A stretch of 64,000 nt of DNA from Streptomyces sp. NBRC 110035 (GTDB lineage Bacteria; Actinomycetota; Actinomycetes; Streptomycetales; Streptomycetaceae): assembly GCF_000829695.1 (NCBI RefSeq), contig NZ_BBNN01000039.1, forward strand, positions 1-64,000, in the 5' to 3' direction. The translations under genes and the position numbers were made by a program. Position 1 is the stretch's first letter. The number at the start of each line of letters is the position of its first letter. Positions 8,341-17,248 of this stretch are shown here, in pieces. The notes beneath the pieces were generated by a model. The model had not been told where the DNA came from, did no database searches, and saw only the letters and a program-made list of their open reading frames with translations.

Positions 8341-8507
8341 CCGCCACACACCGGCCCCGGTGCGTCATGCCGCACGGTGAACCGTTTCTCCCGCCAGGCG
8401 CGGGACTGGGTCGATCGGGCCGGTCCCGGATCGGAGCCTTCGCTGCTCACATGAGTGGGACGGGGCGGGGCATCCGTATGTCCGTCCACCAGCAGAGGGA
8501 GCCGATC

Positions 8508-8772
8508 ATGGTAGCCGCCGCCGTCATCGCCATGTGTGGTCCTGGCCTTTCTCGTCACCCGCCTCTCCCGCCGTCCCGAACGCGGCATGCAACGCACGCT
8601 CGGTACCGGGGCGCGGGCCGGTGGCACGACGTCCGGCATCCTGGGCCGGCTCTTCAGCAAACCCCTCCACGCCAGTTCGCGTGCGGTGGGCCGCGGTGGT
8701 TCGGCAGGTCGCCGCTCCCGCGGCCGTATGCCCTTCTGGCCAACTGTGCGAACTGAGCGGAGAACCTGGTGA
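8508..8772 (+). pseudogene. Small membrane protein (DUF6411-like) with frameshift
   Basis: The ATG at 8508 starts MVAAAVIAMC. A one-base frame change near 8535 then leads into VVLAFLVTRLSRRPERGMQR, followed by ARAGGTTSGILGRLFSKPL and a basic end GSAGRRSRGRMPF. From memory this matches a small Streptomyces family with one membrane helix and a basic tail (DUF6411). The last codons overlap the GTG start of ppk2 by four bases, so it was translationally coupled to it. The shift is either a real mutation or a sequencing error. Function unknown. Confidence 0.5.
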
Positions 8773-9728
8773 CGAACACCGAAGATGCGGACAAGCTGCT
8801 GGACGGGCTGACTGTGGATGCCCGTCGGCGAGAGCAGCCGATCGTGCTGGACACGGACGGGCGTCCCATCCGGACATGGCGGGAGAACCATCCGTACGAC
8901 CGCAAGGTGGGCCGCAGGGAGTACGAGCGGACCAAGCGCATCCTGCAGATCGAGCTGCTCAAGCTCCAGCGGTGGGTCAAGGACACCGGCACACGCCTGG
9001 TCGTCGTGTGCGAGGGGCGTGACGCGGCGGGCAAGGGCGGCACGATCCAGCGGCTCACCGAGCGGCTCAACCCGCGTGGCGCACGCGTGGTCGCCCTGGA
9101 CAAGCCCACCGAACGCGAGGCGGGCCAGTGGTACTTCCAGCGGCACATCGCGCATCTGCCGACTGCCGGTGAGATCGTCTTCTTCGACCGCTCCTGGTAC
9201 AACCGGGCCGGCGTGGAGCGCGTGATGGGATATTGCTCCAGGGACGAGTACAAGCTGTTCCTCGACCAGTGCCCCGCATTCGAGCGGATGCTGGTCGACG
9301 ACGGCATCCTGCTGGTGAAGTTCTGGTTCTCCGTGTCCCGCTCCGAGCAGCGGACGCGCTTCGCGATCCGACAGGTCGACCCGGTGCGCCAGTGGAAGCT
9401 CTCGCCCACCGACCTGGCGTCACTGAACCTCTGGGACGACTACACCGAGGCGAAGGTCGACATGTTCCGCGCCACGGACACCGCCCACGCCCCCTGGACC
9501 GTCGTCAAGAGCAACGACAAGCGGCGCGCCCGACTGGAGACCATGCGCAGTCTGCTGTCGCGCATCGACTACGCCAGCAAGGACGGCGAGGCGGTCGGCA
9601 CACCCGACCCCCTCATCGTCGGCGCCGCCGACACACTTCTGGAGCCCGGCGAGGAAGACACCACCCTGTCACCCACTCCGTTGTCACCCGGCGCCGACGG
9701 GCCCGGCAAACACCCCGAGACGAACTGA
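8769..9728 (+). CDS. ppk2: Polyphosphate kinase 2 (PPK2)
   Basis: PPK2 enzymes transfer phosphate between polyphosphate and nucleoside diphosphates or monophosphates. The 319-aa protein has the family core: Walker A CEGRDAAGKGGTIQ near residue 82, the RVVALDKPTEREAGQWYFQR segment, Walker B with EIVFFDRSWYNRAGVERVMG near 137-156, and the lid region KFWFSVSRSEQRTRF near 180-195. It is a single-domain form. The start is the GTG at 8769, overlapping the end of the small membrane protein gene. A low-complexity Pro/Thr tail follows the catalytic domain. A direct link to the stress-signalling genes downstream is only suggested by position. Confidence 0.93.
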   Translation: MTNTEDADKLLDGLTVDARRREQPIVLDTDGRPIRTWRENHPYDRKVGRREYERTKRILQIELLKLQRWVKDTGTRLVVVCEGRDAAGKGGTIQRLTERLNPRGARVVALDKPTEREAGQWYFQRHIAHLPTAGEIVFFDRSWYNRAGVERVMGYCSRDEYKLFLDQCPAFERMLVDDGILLVKFWFSVSRSEQRTRFAIRQVDPVRQWKLSPTDLASLNLWDDYTEAKVDMFRATDTAHAPWTVVKSNDKRRARLETMRSLLSRIDYASKDGEAVGTPDPLIVGAADTLLEPGEEDTTLSPTPLSPGADGPGKHPETN

Positions 9729-9962
9729 CGCCCATGAGCCCTTCACGAGAGGGGCCGGACCTGCGTCATCGCTGCGCGGGGGCGCGCCTTTCGATGCGAT
9801 GGTCTCGTACTACGCCACGCGGTCACCGCCACCACGGCAGCCGGACCGACCGCAAACCGGGGAGGGGACGGGGAGACGAAGGGTGTGAGCGTCGGCGAAG
9901 CTGGAGAAAACAGTGCCGGAGGTGCGTTCCGGGCCGCTGATAAGCTGTGTCCGCGCTTCATT
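9729..9962. other. Spacer between ppk2 and the helicase leader
   Basis: I see no gene. It should contain the helicase promoter, but I cannot fix a -35/-10 pair with confidence. Confidence 0.5.
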
Positions 9963-10000
9963 GCACCGGGGTCCGTACCGAACGGTACGGACCCCGGTGC
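9963..10000 (+). promoter_or_regulatory. Perfect 17-bp leader hairpin before the DEAD-box helicase
   Basis: GCACCGGGGTCCGTACC (9963-9979) pairs perfectly with GGTACGGACCCCGGTGC (9984-10000) around the loop GAAC. It ends 30 bp before the helicase ATG at 10031, with AGGAAGG between. It could act as an attenuator or mRNA-stability element that the helicase itself melts, or as a terminator for upstream transcripts. Confidence 0.6.
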
Positions 10001-10030
10001 GTTCCGGGCGCCAGATCAGGAAGGTGCCTC

Positions 10031-11416
10031 ATGAACGCGAAGCCGTCGGTCTCCGGGCTCTCCAGGGGTGACACGTCCCCGCGAGTGACAGCGTCGCCGG
10101 AGGTGACTCCGGCCGCGTCCTTCGGCGCGTTCGGGCTGCCGCCGGACCTGGTGGAGACAATGGGACGGCTAGGGGTGACGAAACCGTTCCCCATCCAGGC
10201 GGCGACGCTGCCCGACGCGCTGGCCGGCCGGGACGTCCTCGGACGGGCGCGGACGGGATCCGGCAAGACGCTGGCCTTCGGGCTCGCTCTGCTCGTCCGG
10301 ACGGCGGGCCGGCGTGCGGAGGCGAAGCGGCCGCTCGCGCTGGTCCTGGTGCCGACCCGGGAGCTCGCCCAGCAGGTGAGCGACGCCCTGGTGCCGTACG
10401 CGCGGACGCTGAACGTACGGCTGGCGACAGTGGTCGGCGGGCTGTCCATCAACCGGCAGGTGGCGGAGCTGCGGAGCGGCACCGATGTGGTCGTCGCGAC
10501 GCCGGGGCGACTGGCCGACCTCGTATCGCGCCGGGACTGCCACCTGGACCGCGTTCGGATCACGGTGCTGGACGAGGCGGACCAGATGTGCGACCTGGGG
10601 TTTCTGCCGCAGGTCTCGGACATTCTGGAACAGGTCCCCTCCGACGGGCAGCGGCTTCTGTTCTCGTCCACGCTCGACCCTCACGTCGAGCAGTTGGTGC
10701 GGAGCCATCTGAACGACCCGGTCCACGCGTCGGTCGACCCCGGGGCGGGCTCGGTGAGCACCATGGACCATCACGTCCTGACCGTTCATCCCGCCGACAA
10801 GTACGCCGCGGCGACCGAGATCGCCGCTCGGGACGGCCGGGTGCTGATGTTCCTGGACACCAAGGCGGGCGTCGACCAGTTCACACGTCATCTGCGGGCC
10901 GGCGGTGTGCGGGCCGGCGCCCTGCACAGCGGCAAGTCGCAGCCGCAGCGCACACACACGCTTGCCCGGTTCACGGACGGTGACATCACCGTGCTGGTGG
11001 CTACCAACGTCGCGGCGCGGGGCATTCACATCGACGCGCTCGACCTCGTCGTCAACGTCGATCCGCCGGCCGACCCCAAGGACTACCTGCACCGCGGCGG
11101 GCGCACAGCACGGGCCGGACAGTCCGGGACCGTGGTCACCCTGGTCACTCCCGCCCAGCGGCGTGAGGTGAACCGGATGATGTCCGATGCCGGTGTCCGG
11201 CCGACCGTCACCCCGGTCCGCTCCGGCGAGGCGACCCTGACCGCCATCACCGGTGCGAAGCGACCGCCGGCTGGGACGAAGGCCAGCAGCGGCAATGTGC
11301 CCTTCCGCGGCCTCGGCAGCCGTCCGGGCCGCCCCGTCAAGGAGTCCCGCAAGGCAGCCGAGGCCCGCAAGGCGGCGGAGGCCCGGGCGGCGGCCCGAGT
11401 GCGCAGGGGTCACTGA
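10031..11416 (+). CDS. DEAD-box ATP-dependent RNA helicase
   Basis: A 461-aa helicase expected to unwind RNA duplexes in the cytoplasm. Motifs in order: Q motif with FGLPPDLVETMGRLGVTKPFPIQ; Walker A ARTGSGKT; PTRELAQQ (Ia); TPGRL (Ib); LDEADQM (motif II, DEAD); FSSTL (motif III, SST rather than SAT); VATNVAARGIHID (motif V); HRGGRTARAG (motif VI). A basic tail rich in Ala, Lys and Arg ends the protein. The ATG at 10031 follows AGGAAGG, so I prefer it to the long upstream extension of the frame. Bacterial members assist ribosome assembly and mRNA turnover, often under cold stress; which applies here is not shown. Confidence 0.93.
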   Translation: MNAKPSVSGLSRGDTSPRVTASPEVTPAASFGAFGLPPDLVETMGRLGVTKPFPIQAATLPDALAGRDVLGRARTGSGKTLAFGLALLVRTAGRRAEAKRPLALVLVPTRELAQQVSDALVPYARTLNVRLATVVGGLSINRQVAELRSGTDVVVATPGRLADLVSRRDCHLDRVRITVLDEADQMCDLGFLPQVSDILEQVPSDGQRLLFSSTLDPHVEQLVRSHLNDPVHASVDPGAGSVSTMDHHVLTVHPADKYAAATEIAARDGRVLMFLDTKAGVDQFTRHLRAGGVRAGALHSGKSQPQRTHTLARFTDGDITVLVATNVAARGIHIDALDLVVNVDPPADPKDYLHRGGRTARAGQSGTVVTLVTPAQRREVNRMMSDAGVRPTVTPVRSGEATLTAITGAKRPPAGTKASSGNVPFRGLGSRPGRPVKESRKAAEARKAAEARAAARVRRGH

Positions 11417-11419
11417 CCC

Positions 11420-11835
11420 CGGACGGACCCCACCTGCCGATCGTTACCGCGAGCGTCATCGACTCCCGGCTGGTCACCGCGGTCGGCAGGCAGGACGCGA
11501 TCGCCGGCCGGACGCTCATCGAACGGGTTGCCGCCGAGCATCCCACCGTCCGCGAGACCTGGGGCGACGGCGGTTGCCGCAGGCACCTCGTCGAGCACGC
11601 CGTCCCCCCCCCTGGGCATCGACATGCATGTCGTCCGCCGCGATCCCACAACCAGGGGGTTCACTGTTCCACCCCACCGTTGGGCCGTCGAGCGGACTCC
11701 GGGGTGGCTCATGAACCACCGGCACCCGGCCCGCGCCCACGAAACCCACCCGCACCGGCCCGAAGCCATGATCCGAGTCGCGATGATCAGCCTCACGACC
11801 CGCAGGCTCGCCACTGATCCCCCCGACATGGCGCG
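11420..11835 (+). pseudogene. IS5-type (DDE) transposase remnant
   Basis: From about 11430 one frame reads HLPIVTASVIDSRLVTAVG and then a WGDGGCRRHLVEHAV segment, corresponding to the ADxGYxG region of IS5-family transposases. At a run of nine C residues near 11590 the frame changes and continues with LGIDMHVVRRDPTTRGFTV, PHRWAVERTPGWLMNHRHP and EAMIRVAMISLTTRRLA, which is the conserved C-terminal end with the catalytic Glu (RWxVERTxxWL). The N-terminal two thirds is missing, so this is a dead fragment directly after the helicase stop. Confidence 0.75.
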
Positions 11836-11945
11836 GCGCATGAACCATGAGCGACCCGGCAATCTCAGGATGAGAGGACGGGACGAAACGCTCTTCAGGA
11901 CTTGCCGCTGGCACACCGCGTGCACGGGGCGACGGCGGTGAGCCG

Positions 11946-12434
11946 CTACCCCGCCACCAGCTTGCGTACGTTCTCCACGCTGCCGCAGTTGGTCTCCAGG
12001 TACCTTGCGCGTGCTTCACGGAACGCCGTCCCGAGCTGAGCGCGGCGATCGTCGGCCACGTTTTCGCGGGCGTCGTTGAGGAGGGTCCGCTCTTCCTCGT
12101 CCATGTGGTGGTTGACCGCCGTGACAAGCTCTTCGAGCTTGTCCTCCCATTCCTGCGAAGCGGTGTCTTCCACTTCCAGCAGAGCAAGCAGTGCCTCGTT
12201 TCCCTCCTCGTGTTCGTGGACGCCGTGGTCGACGTCGTCGCCGTCCACGTTCTTGTGGCGTCGTAGGGCCGGGTAGACCTTGTCCTCCTCGGCCGAGGCG
12301 TGCGCGATGAGCAGGTCCGCGAACTCCGCGAGAGCGGTGGCGCGGTCGGCCTCGACGTTGCGCATGGTGCGGAAGAGGTCTTCCATGCGGCGGTGGTCCC
12401 GCAGGATGAGTTCGACGACGTCATGGGACGACAC
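11946..12434 (-). CDS. Hemerythrin HHE-domain protein
   Basis: A 162-aa soluble four-helix protein of the HHE family, which binds a di-iron centre and senses or carries O2 or NO-type ligands. The expected iron ligands are visible: HRRMEDLF with His near residue 14, AHASAEEDKVYPAL with HxxxE near 45-50, HGVHEHEEGNE near 71-80, and NHHMDEEERTLL near 109-118. The start MSSHDVVELILRDH at 12434 is well placed and nothing upstream is conserved. It lies just downstream of the STAS/kinase operon on the same strand, with about 100 bp between, and may feed oxidative or redox stress into that system; that link is inference. Confidence 0.9.
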   Translation of the reverse strand: MSSHDVVELILRDHRRMEDLFRTMRNVEADRATALAEFADLLIAHASAEEDKVYPALRRHKNVDGDDVDHGVHEHEEGNEALLALLEVEDTASQEWEDKLEELVTAVNHHMDEEERTLLNDARENVADDRRAQLGTAFREARARYLETNCGSVENVRKLVAG

Positions 12435-12534
12435 AGTGGCTCCTCACCTGTGAGCGTTGGTGTTCGGCTCTCCCAGCTACCCCCGTTCCCCCTGGTGAGA
12501 CATTTCCTGTTCCGCCCGCCGCTCGTGGCCGGGC

Positions 12535-12837
12535 TCAGCTCTCCGGCGTGTCGAGGCCGTGAACGGTGGTCAGGTCGGCAAGCCCTGAAATGTTCAGGAC
12601 CGGGGCCAGCAGGGGGGTGGCGATGAGTTCGATGCGGTCGGTGTGAGTGAACAGCACGCTCAGGCCGGCGCTGTCGAGGTACTCGACGGCCGTGAGGTCG
12701 ATGACGAGAGGGCCGTCGGTCGTCTCGATGGCCGTGGCCAGGACATCGGTGTTGCTCATGTCGATTTCACCGACGACCGTCAGCAGGGTTGCACCATCGG
12801 AACGCCGGCTGGGGGTGAGAGTGAGCGGGGTGGTCAT
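12535..12837 (-). CDS. STAS-domain anti-sigma factor antagonist
   Basis: A 100-aa single-domain STAS protein of the SpoIIAA/RsbV type. These bind an RsbW-like anti-sigma kinase when unphosphorylated and so free the sigma factor. The core is present: LTVVGEIDMSNTDVLATAIE, then LVIDLTAVEYLDSAGLSVLF, where the Ser of LDSAG (near residue 58) is the usual phosphorylation site. The ATG at 12837 shares one base with the stop codon of the 1389-aa sensor protein (TGATG), so the two are translationally coupled. The PP2C and RsbW-like domains at the end of that protein are therefore its likely partners. Confidence 0.9.
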   Translation of the reverse strand: MTTPLTLTPSRRSDGATLLTVVGEIDMSNTDVLATAIETTDGPLVIDLTAVEYLDSAGLSVLFTHTDRIELIATPLLAPVLNISGLADLTTVHGLDTPES

Positions 12838-15800
12838 CAGGCGATCCTCGTATGCATGTCGACGGTGGTCCCGGCCGCGCCGGAGGTGATGGTGACCTGC
12901 TGCATCAGAGCGCGCATCAGGGCCACGCCTCGCCCACGGTGGGTGTTGAGGTCGGGCCGGGGTGGCTTCCACCGGCCGGTGTCGGCGACGGTCAGGCGGA
13001 GATCGTCGACGAAGGCTTCCGCGCGTAGCCGGATCGTGTCTCCGGGAGCGTCGCGGTGCCCGTGCTCGATGGCGTTGGCGCAGGCTTCTCCCGCCGCCAC
13101 CAGGATGTTCTGGACGGTATGAGGTGGAAGCTCACACCGGTCGAGCCAGCTGCGCAGGGCCTTGCGGACCGGCGCAAGCTGTGACGACTCCGCCGGGAAA
13201 GCCACGTCCAGCGGTGCCGGGTGCCGGTAAAGCAGAAGAGCCACGTCGTCGTCGTAGCCGTCGGTGGGCGCAAGCCGTGTCATGACCTGGGTGGCGAGGT
13301 CGTCGACGGCTGCGTTGCGGCCCTCCTGGATGGCCTGGCCGGCCTGGTCGATGCCGACGGTCAGCGGGCGGCGCCGACGTTCCACGAGGCCGTCGGTGTA
13401 CAGCAGGAGGGTGGCGCGTGCGGGCACGGTGCAGGCGCCTTCGGGGCGGTGCTTGCCCGGGCGTACGGCCAGGGGAATGGACCGTCCTTCGTCCAGGAAC
13501 AGGATGGTGCCGTCGGGGTGGGTGAGGATGCCCGGCGGGTGCCCGGCGCTGGAGTAGGTGAGGTGGCCGGTGCCGGGGTCGAGGACCGCGCAGAAGACGG
13601 TGGTGCACATCGCGCCGGGGACGCCTGCGGCGAAGCGGTCCAGGGCCATGAGGGTCTGAGCGGGGCTGGCGTCCTGAAGGAGCAGGGCACGGCAGGCGCT
13701 GCGCAGTTGGCCCATGACGGTGGCGGCTTCGAGACCGCGTCCGACGCAGTCGCCGACGACGATGCCGATGCGTCCGTCCTGGAGCCGGACGGTGTCGTAC
13801 CAGTCGCCCCCGACCTCCAGGGGTGGGGTGGCGGGCTCGTAACGGACGGCGAAGCCGTCGGGCAGGTTGGACGGGCCGAGGATGGCTCGTTGCAGGGCGA
13901 TGGCCGTCTCGCGCTGCTGGTCGATCTGATGGGCGCGGGCCAGCCCCTGGGCGAGCTGGCCGGCCAGCAGGGACAGCAGCAGTTGGTCCTCATCGGTGAA
14001 GGGACGATGGTTACCGAGGTCGATCCACACCACCATGGCCCCTTCGGGGTGGTTGACGGTGATGGCTGCACCCGTGTCGTCGTCCACCTGAGTGAGCGGG
14101 GGCTGGTCGAGCCAGGCGGTGAGTTTGTCCCGGCGGTCGGCAGGCAGGTCCTGCCAGCGCAGATCGGCATCGGTCGCGGTCACCGACGCTTCCTGACCGG
14201 CTGCGGCGACGGCCGCCAGTACGCGTTGGGCACGCCACAGGTGCTTCAGCTCGGCCAGGACTCCTGCCAGCGCTTCCGGCAGGCTGGTCGCCTGGGTGAG
14301 CCGCATGCCCAGGGCGGCTTGGGCGCTCCTGCGCTGGATTGCGTAGTGCTCGGCGGTGACGTCGCGGAAGGTGCCGACGGTGACCTGGCGTCCGGTGTCG
14401 GGGTCGTGGGCCTGGTTGAAGGTGGCGGTCACCCACAACCGGTGCCCGTCGCGATGGCTGACCGGGATGGTGTAGGAGCCCTTGGGATCGCCCAGCAGTT
14501 GAGCGAAGGCGTCGGAGACCTGGTGGTGCGCTTCGGGGTCGGTGTCGGCGTCCGGCCACCAGGGGTGCACCGGCGAGTAGGGCAGGCCCTCGGGGCCGTA
14601 GCCGAGGATGTCGGTGAAGGCCGCGTTGATCTCGACGACGGCACCGTTCTCGTCGCAGACGAAGAAAGCCTCCTGAAGGGAGTCGATCAGTGCGGTGCGC
14701 CAGCGCGCCTGGTGATTGCGCAGCCGCGCCAGCTCGACGTTGGCCCGCACCCGTGCAAGGAGTTCGGCCGCGGCGAACGGCTTGACGAGATAGTCGTCGG
14801 CGCCCGCCTGGAACCCCTCGATGGACGCCTCCTGCCCGGCCCTGGCGGACAGCAGCAGCACCGGCACGGAGGAAGTCCGCGGGTCGGTGCGCAGCGTCGT
14901 CACCAGTGTGAGGCCGTCGAGGCCGGGCATCATGACGTCGCTGATCACCAGATCGGGAGCGTCCGCTCGGACGGCCTGCAGGGCCGCCAGACCGTCGTTG
15001 ACGGTGTCGACCCGGTATCCGCCGCCGTGCAGGAGGCGGGTGAGGTACTCGCGCATGTCGGCGTTGTCGTCGGCGACCAGAACCCGCGCCGACGCAACCG
15101 GGCCAGAGGTGTGTCCCTGCGCTCCGGCGTCAGTCACTGTGGCAGCTGTCTGCTCGTCGGCGCCGGCCGCCTCGTCCGGCAGCCAGCGCAGCGCTTCCAG
15201 CAGATAGGGGTCGGCGGCGGACGCCACACGGCTGCCCTCGGCCGGCACGAGAGCTTCGGAGGGGAGGTGAGCCGCGCCGAACGGCACGCGGATGGTGAAG
15301 CAGGTGCCCTCGCCTTCGGCGCTGTCGGCGGTGATCGTACCGCCGTGCAGGGCGACCAGTTCCTTGACCAGGGCCAGTCCGATGCCACTGCCCTCGGTGG
15401 AGCGGGAGCGGGCGGTCTCGATACGGTGGAATCGTTCGAACAGCCGGGGCATCTCCTCCGCGGGCACACCGATGCCCGTGTCGGCGACCGCGACGACCGC
15501 GTGGGTGTCCTCGGTGTGGACGGTGACGCGGATCGATCCGGTGAAGGTGAACTTCAGTGCGTTGCTGAGCAGGTTGAGGATCACCTTTTCCCACATGCCG
15601 CGGTCGATGTACACCTCTCCCGCCGGCGGAGAGCATGCGATGTCGAATTCCAGACCGGCCTTGTCGATGGCGGATCGGAACACGCTGGCCAGCTCCGCTG
15701 TGACCTCGGCCAGGTCGACCGGTTCGTAGCGTGCCTGCATCCGGCCGGCCTCGATACGGGAGAAGTCCAGCAGCGAGTTGACGAGCTTGCCCAGCCGCAG

Positions 15801-17006
15801 CGCGTTGCGGTGGATTGCGTCCAGTTCCTCTCGCACCGGCGCCCCGGCGTCTGCCAGGCGAGCGCGCAGTTCCTCCACCGGTCCCGTGATCAGGGTGAGC
15901 GGGGTGCGGAACTCGTGGCTGATGTTGGAGAAGAAGGTGGTCTTGGCCCGGTCCAGCTCGGCCAGGTCCTCCGCCCGCCGCTGCTGCTCCTCATAGCTGC
16001 GGGCACTGGCGATACCGGCCGAGAGGTGACCGGCGACCAGCTCGATGAATCCGCGGTAGCCCTCGTCCAGCACGCGGTAGCGGTTCAGTCCGGTCACCAG
16101 AAATCCGTACGGTGCGCTGCCCGACTGCTGCAACGGCACCACCAGCGCCTGTACGGGCGGCTCGGACCAGCCTCCGGCCGGCAGGCCGAGGAACGGGGCG
16201 CCATCGAGCGACACGAGCACGGACTCCCCACGAACCGGCTCCTCCACCGGCCAGACGTCGCCGGAACCGGAAACGGGCAAGGTGACGGGGGCGATCGCGT
16301 GCCCGCTGGGCATCCCGGTCGTGCCCGCGAGCTTCGCGGAGCCGTCGGGCTGGAACAGGTAGGTCAGCGTGAACGGCAGATCTTGGAGGTTGCGGCCCAG
16401 TTGCTGGTCCACGAAGGTCAGCATCTCCTGTTCGGTGCGCACCACGCTGGGATCGGATCCCAGGTCACGCAGCGTCGCCATCCGCCGCTCACCGATGACC
16501 CGCTCGGTCTCCTCGCTGACCACGCAGAGCATGCCGACCACCGCGCCGTCGTCGTCGCGCAGCGGACTGTACGAGAAGGTGTGGTAGCTCTCCTCCGTGT
16601 AACCGGACCGCTCCAGGAACAGGAGCAGACCTTCGTCCCAGGTCGCCCGTCCCGTGGTCATCACGGTGTCGATCCGGGGGCCGATGTCGTCCCAGATCTC
16701 CGCCCACACCTCACTCGCCGGCCGGCCCAGCGCCCAGGGGTACTTACGGCCCAGCGTGTCCCGTCGATAGGCCGCGTTGCAGAAGAACGTCAGTTCCGGA
16801 CCCCATGCCATCCACATGGAGAACCGCGTCGACAGCAAGATGCTGACCGCCGTCTGCAGACTCTGCGACCACTGGGCCGGAGGGCCCAGCGGGGTCGACG
16901 CCCAGTCCACCGCGGCGAGGTCCCGGCCGACCTCCGCCTCGGCGGCGAACACGCCGGAACCGGCCGTGACCGCCGGCTCGTGTTCAGCGTCTTGCGAACG
17001 CTCCAC
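12837..17006 (-). CDS. Giant PAS/GAF-histidine kinase-receiver-PAS/GAF-PP2C-RsbW fusion
   Basis: A 1389-aa cytoplasmic signalling protein with at least seven parts. PAS-like domain about 30-180; GAF about 190-345; HisKA with FFSNISHEFRTPLTLITGPV (His near 363); HATPase with NLLSNALKFT, DTGIGVP and GSGIGLALVKE; receiver 630-750 with VADDNADM and Asp in ISDVMMPGLDG near 690; second PAS and GAF about 765-1040; SpoIIE-type PP2C with LEVGGDWYDTV near 1068; and a final RsbW-like HATPase with GEACANAIEHGHRD near 1305. It thus joins a two-component phosphorelay to a phosphatase and kinase that control a STAS protein, and the coupled STAS gene follows. No membrane segment is seen. It is divergent from the GAF-PP2C gene. 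Confidence 0.92.
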   Translation of the reverse strand: MERSQDAEHEPAVTAGSGVFAAEAEVGRDLAAVDWASTPLGPPAQWSQSLQTAVSILLSTRFSMWMAWGPELTFFCNAAYRRDTLGRKYPWALGRPASEVWAEIWDDIGPRIDTVMTTGRATWDEGLLLFLERSGYTEESYHTFSYSPLRDDDGAVVGMLCVVSEETERVIGERRMATLRDLGSDPSVVRTEQEMLTFVDQQLGRNLQDLPFTLTYLFQPDGSAKLAGTTGMPSGHAIAPVTLPVSGSGDVWPVEEPVRGESVLVSLDGAPFLGLPAGGWSEPPVQALVVPLQQSGSAPYGFLVTGLNRYRVLDEGYRGFIELVAGHLSAGIASARSYEEQQRRAEDLAELDRAKTTFFSNISHEFRTPLTLITGPVEELRARLADAGAPVREELDAIHRNALRLGKLVNSLLDFSRIEAGRMQARYEPVDLAEVTAELASVFRSAIDKAGLEFDIACSPPAGEVYIDRGMWEKVILNLLSNALKFTFTGSIRVTVHTEDTHAVVAVADTGIGVPAEEMPRLFERFHRIETARSRSTEGSGIGLALVKELVALHGGTITADSAEGEGTCFTIRVPFGAAHLPSEALVPAEGSRVASAADPYLLEALRWLPDEAAGADEQTAATVTDAGAQGHTSGPVASARVLVADDNADMREYLTRLLHGGGYRVDTVNDGLAALQAVRADAPDLVISDVMMPGLDGLTLVTTLRTDPRTSSVPVLLLSARAGQEASIEGFQAGADDYLVKPFAAAELLARVRANVELARLRNHQARWRTALIDSLQEAFFVCDENGAVVEINAAFTDILGYGPEGLPYSPVHPWWPDADTDPEAHHQVSDAFAQLLGDPKGSYTIPVSHRDGHRLWVTATFNQAHDPDTGRQVTVGTFRDVTAEHYAIQRRSAQAALGMRLTQATSLPEALAGVLAELKHLWRAQRVLAAVAAAGQEASVTATDADLRWQDLPADRRDKLTAWLDQPPLTQVDDDTGAAITVNHPEGAMVVWIDLGNHRPFTDEDQLLLSLLAGQLAQGLARAHQIDQQRETAIALQRAILGPSNLPDGFAVRYEPATPPLEVGGDWYDTVRLQDGRIGIVVGDCVGRGLEAATVMGQLRSACRALLLQDASPAQTLMALDRFAAGVPGAMCTTVFCAVLDPGTGHLTYSSAGHPPGILTHPDGTILFLDEGRSIPLAVRPGKHRPEGACTVPARATLLLYTDGLVERRRRPLTVGIDQAGQAIQEGRNAAVDDLATQVMTRLAPTDGYDDDVALLLYRHPAPLDVAFPAESSQLAPVRKALRSWLDRCELPPHTVQNILVAAGEACANAIEHGHRDAPGDTIRLRAEAFVDDLRLTVADTGRWKPPRPDLNTHRGRGVALMRALMQQVTITSGAAGTTVDMHTRIA

Positions 17007-17248
17007 TGGACACCCTTCCCCTCACACCCTCACCACACCGCCGCACCGGTCGCCGCGCCTCATGACGGACAGCACTCGCGTCGCCTCGGAATACAGCACG
17101 TACGGACACAGCCGGACGGCCTTGTTCCACGGGCTCGTCGCTGCCGGACTTGCCCGCGGGTGCTGCCAGCTTCGTAGGATAGGCCAGGCGGCCCCATGCC
17201 CTCGCCGCAGGTAGTATCACGACGGACGCACAGCAGGGAGCGGTAAGG

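Noticed and set aside
13221..17177. A 1318-aa plus-strand frame opposite the giant sensor kinase
   Set aside because: Low-complexity Gly/Val/Arg sequence without domains; the opposite strand carries clear PAS, kinase, receiver and PP2C motifs.
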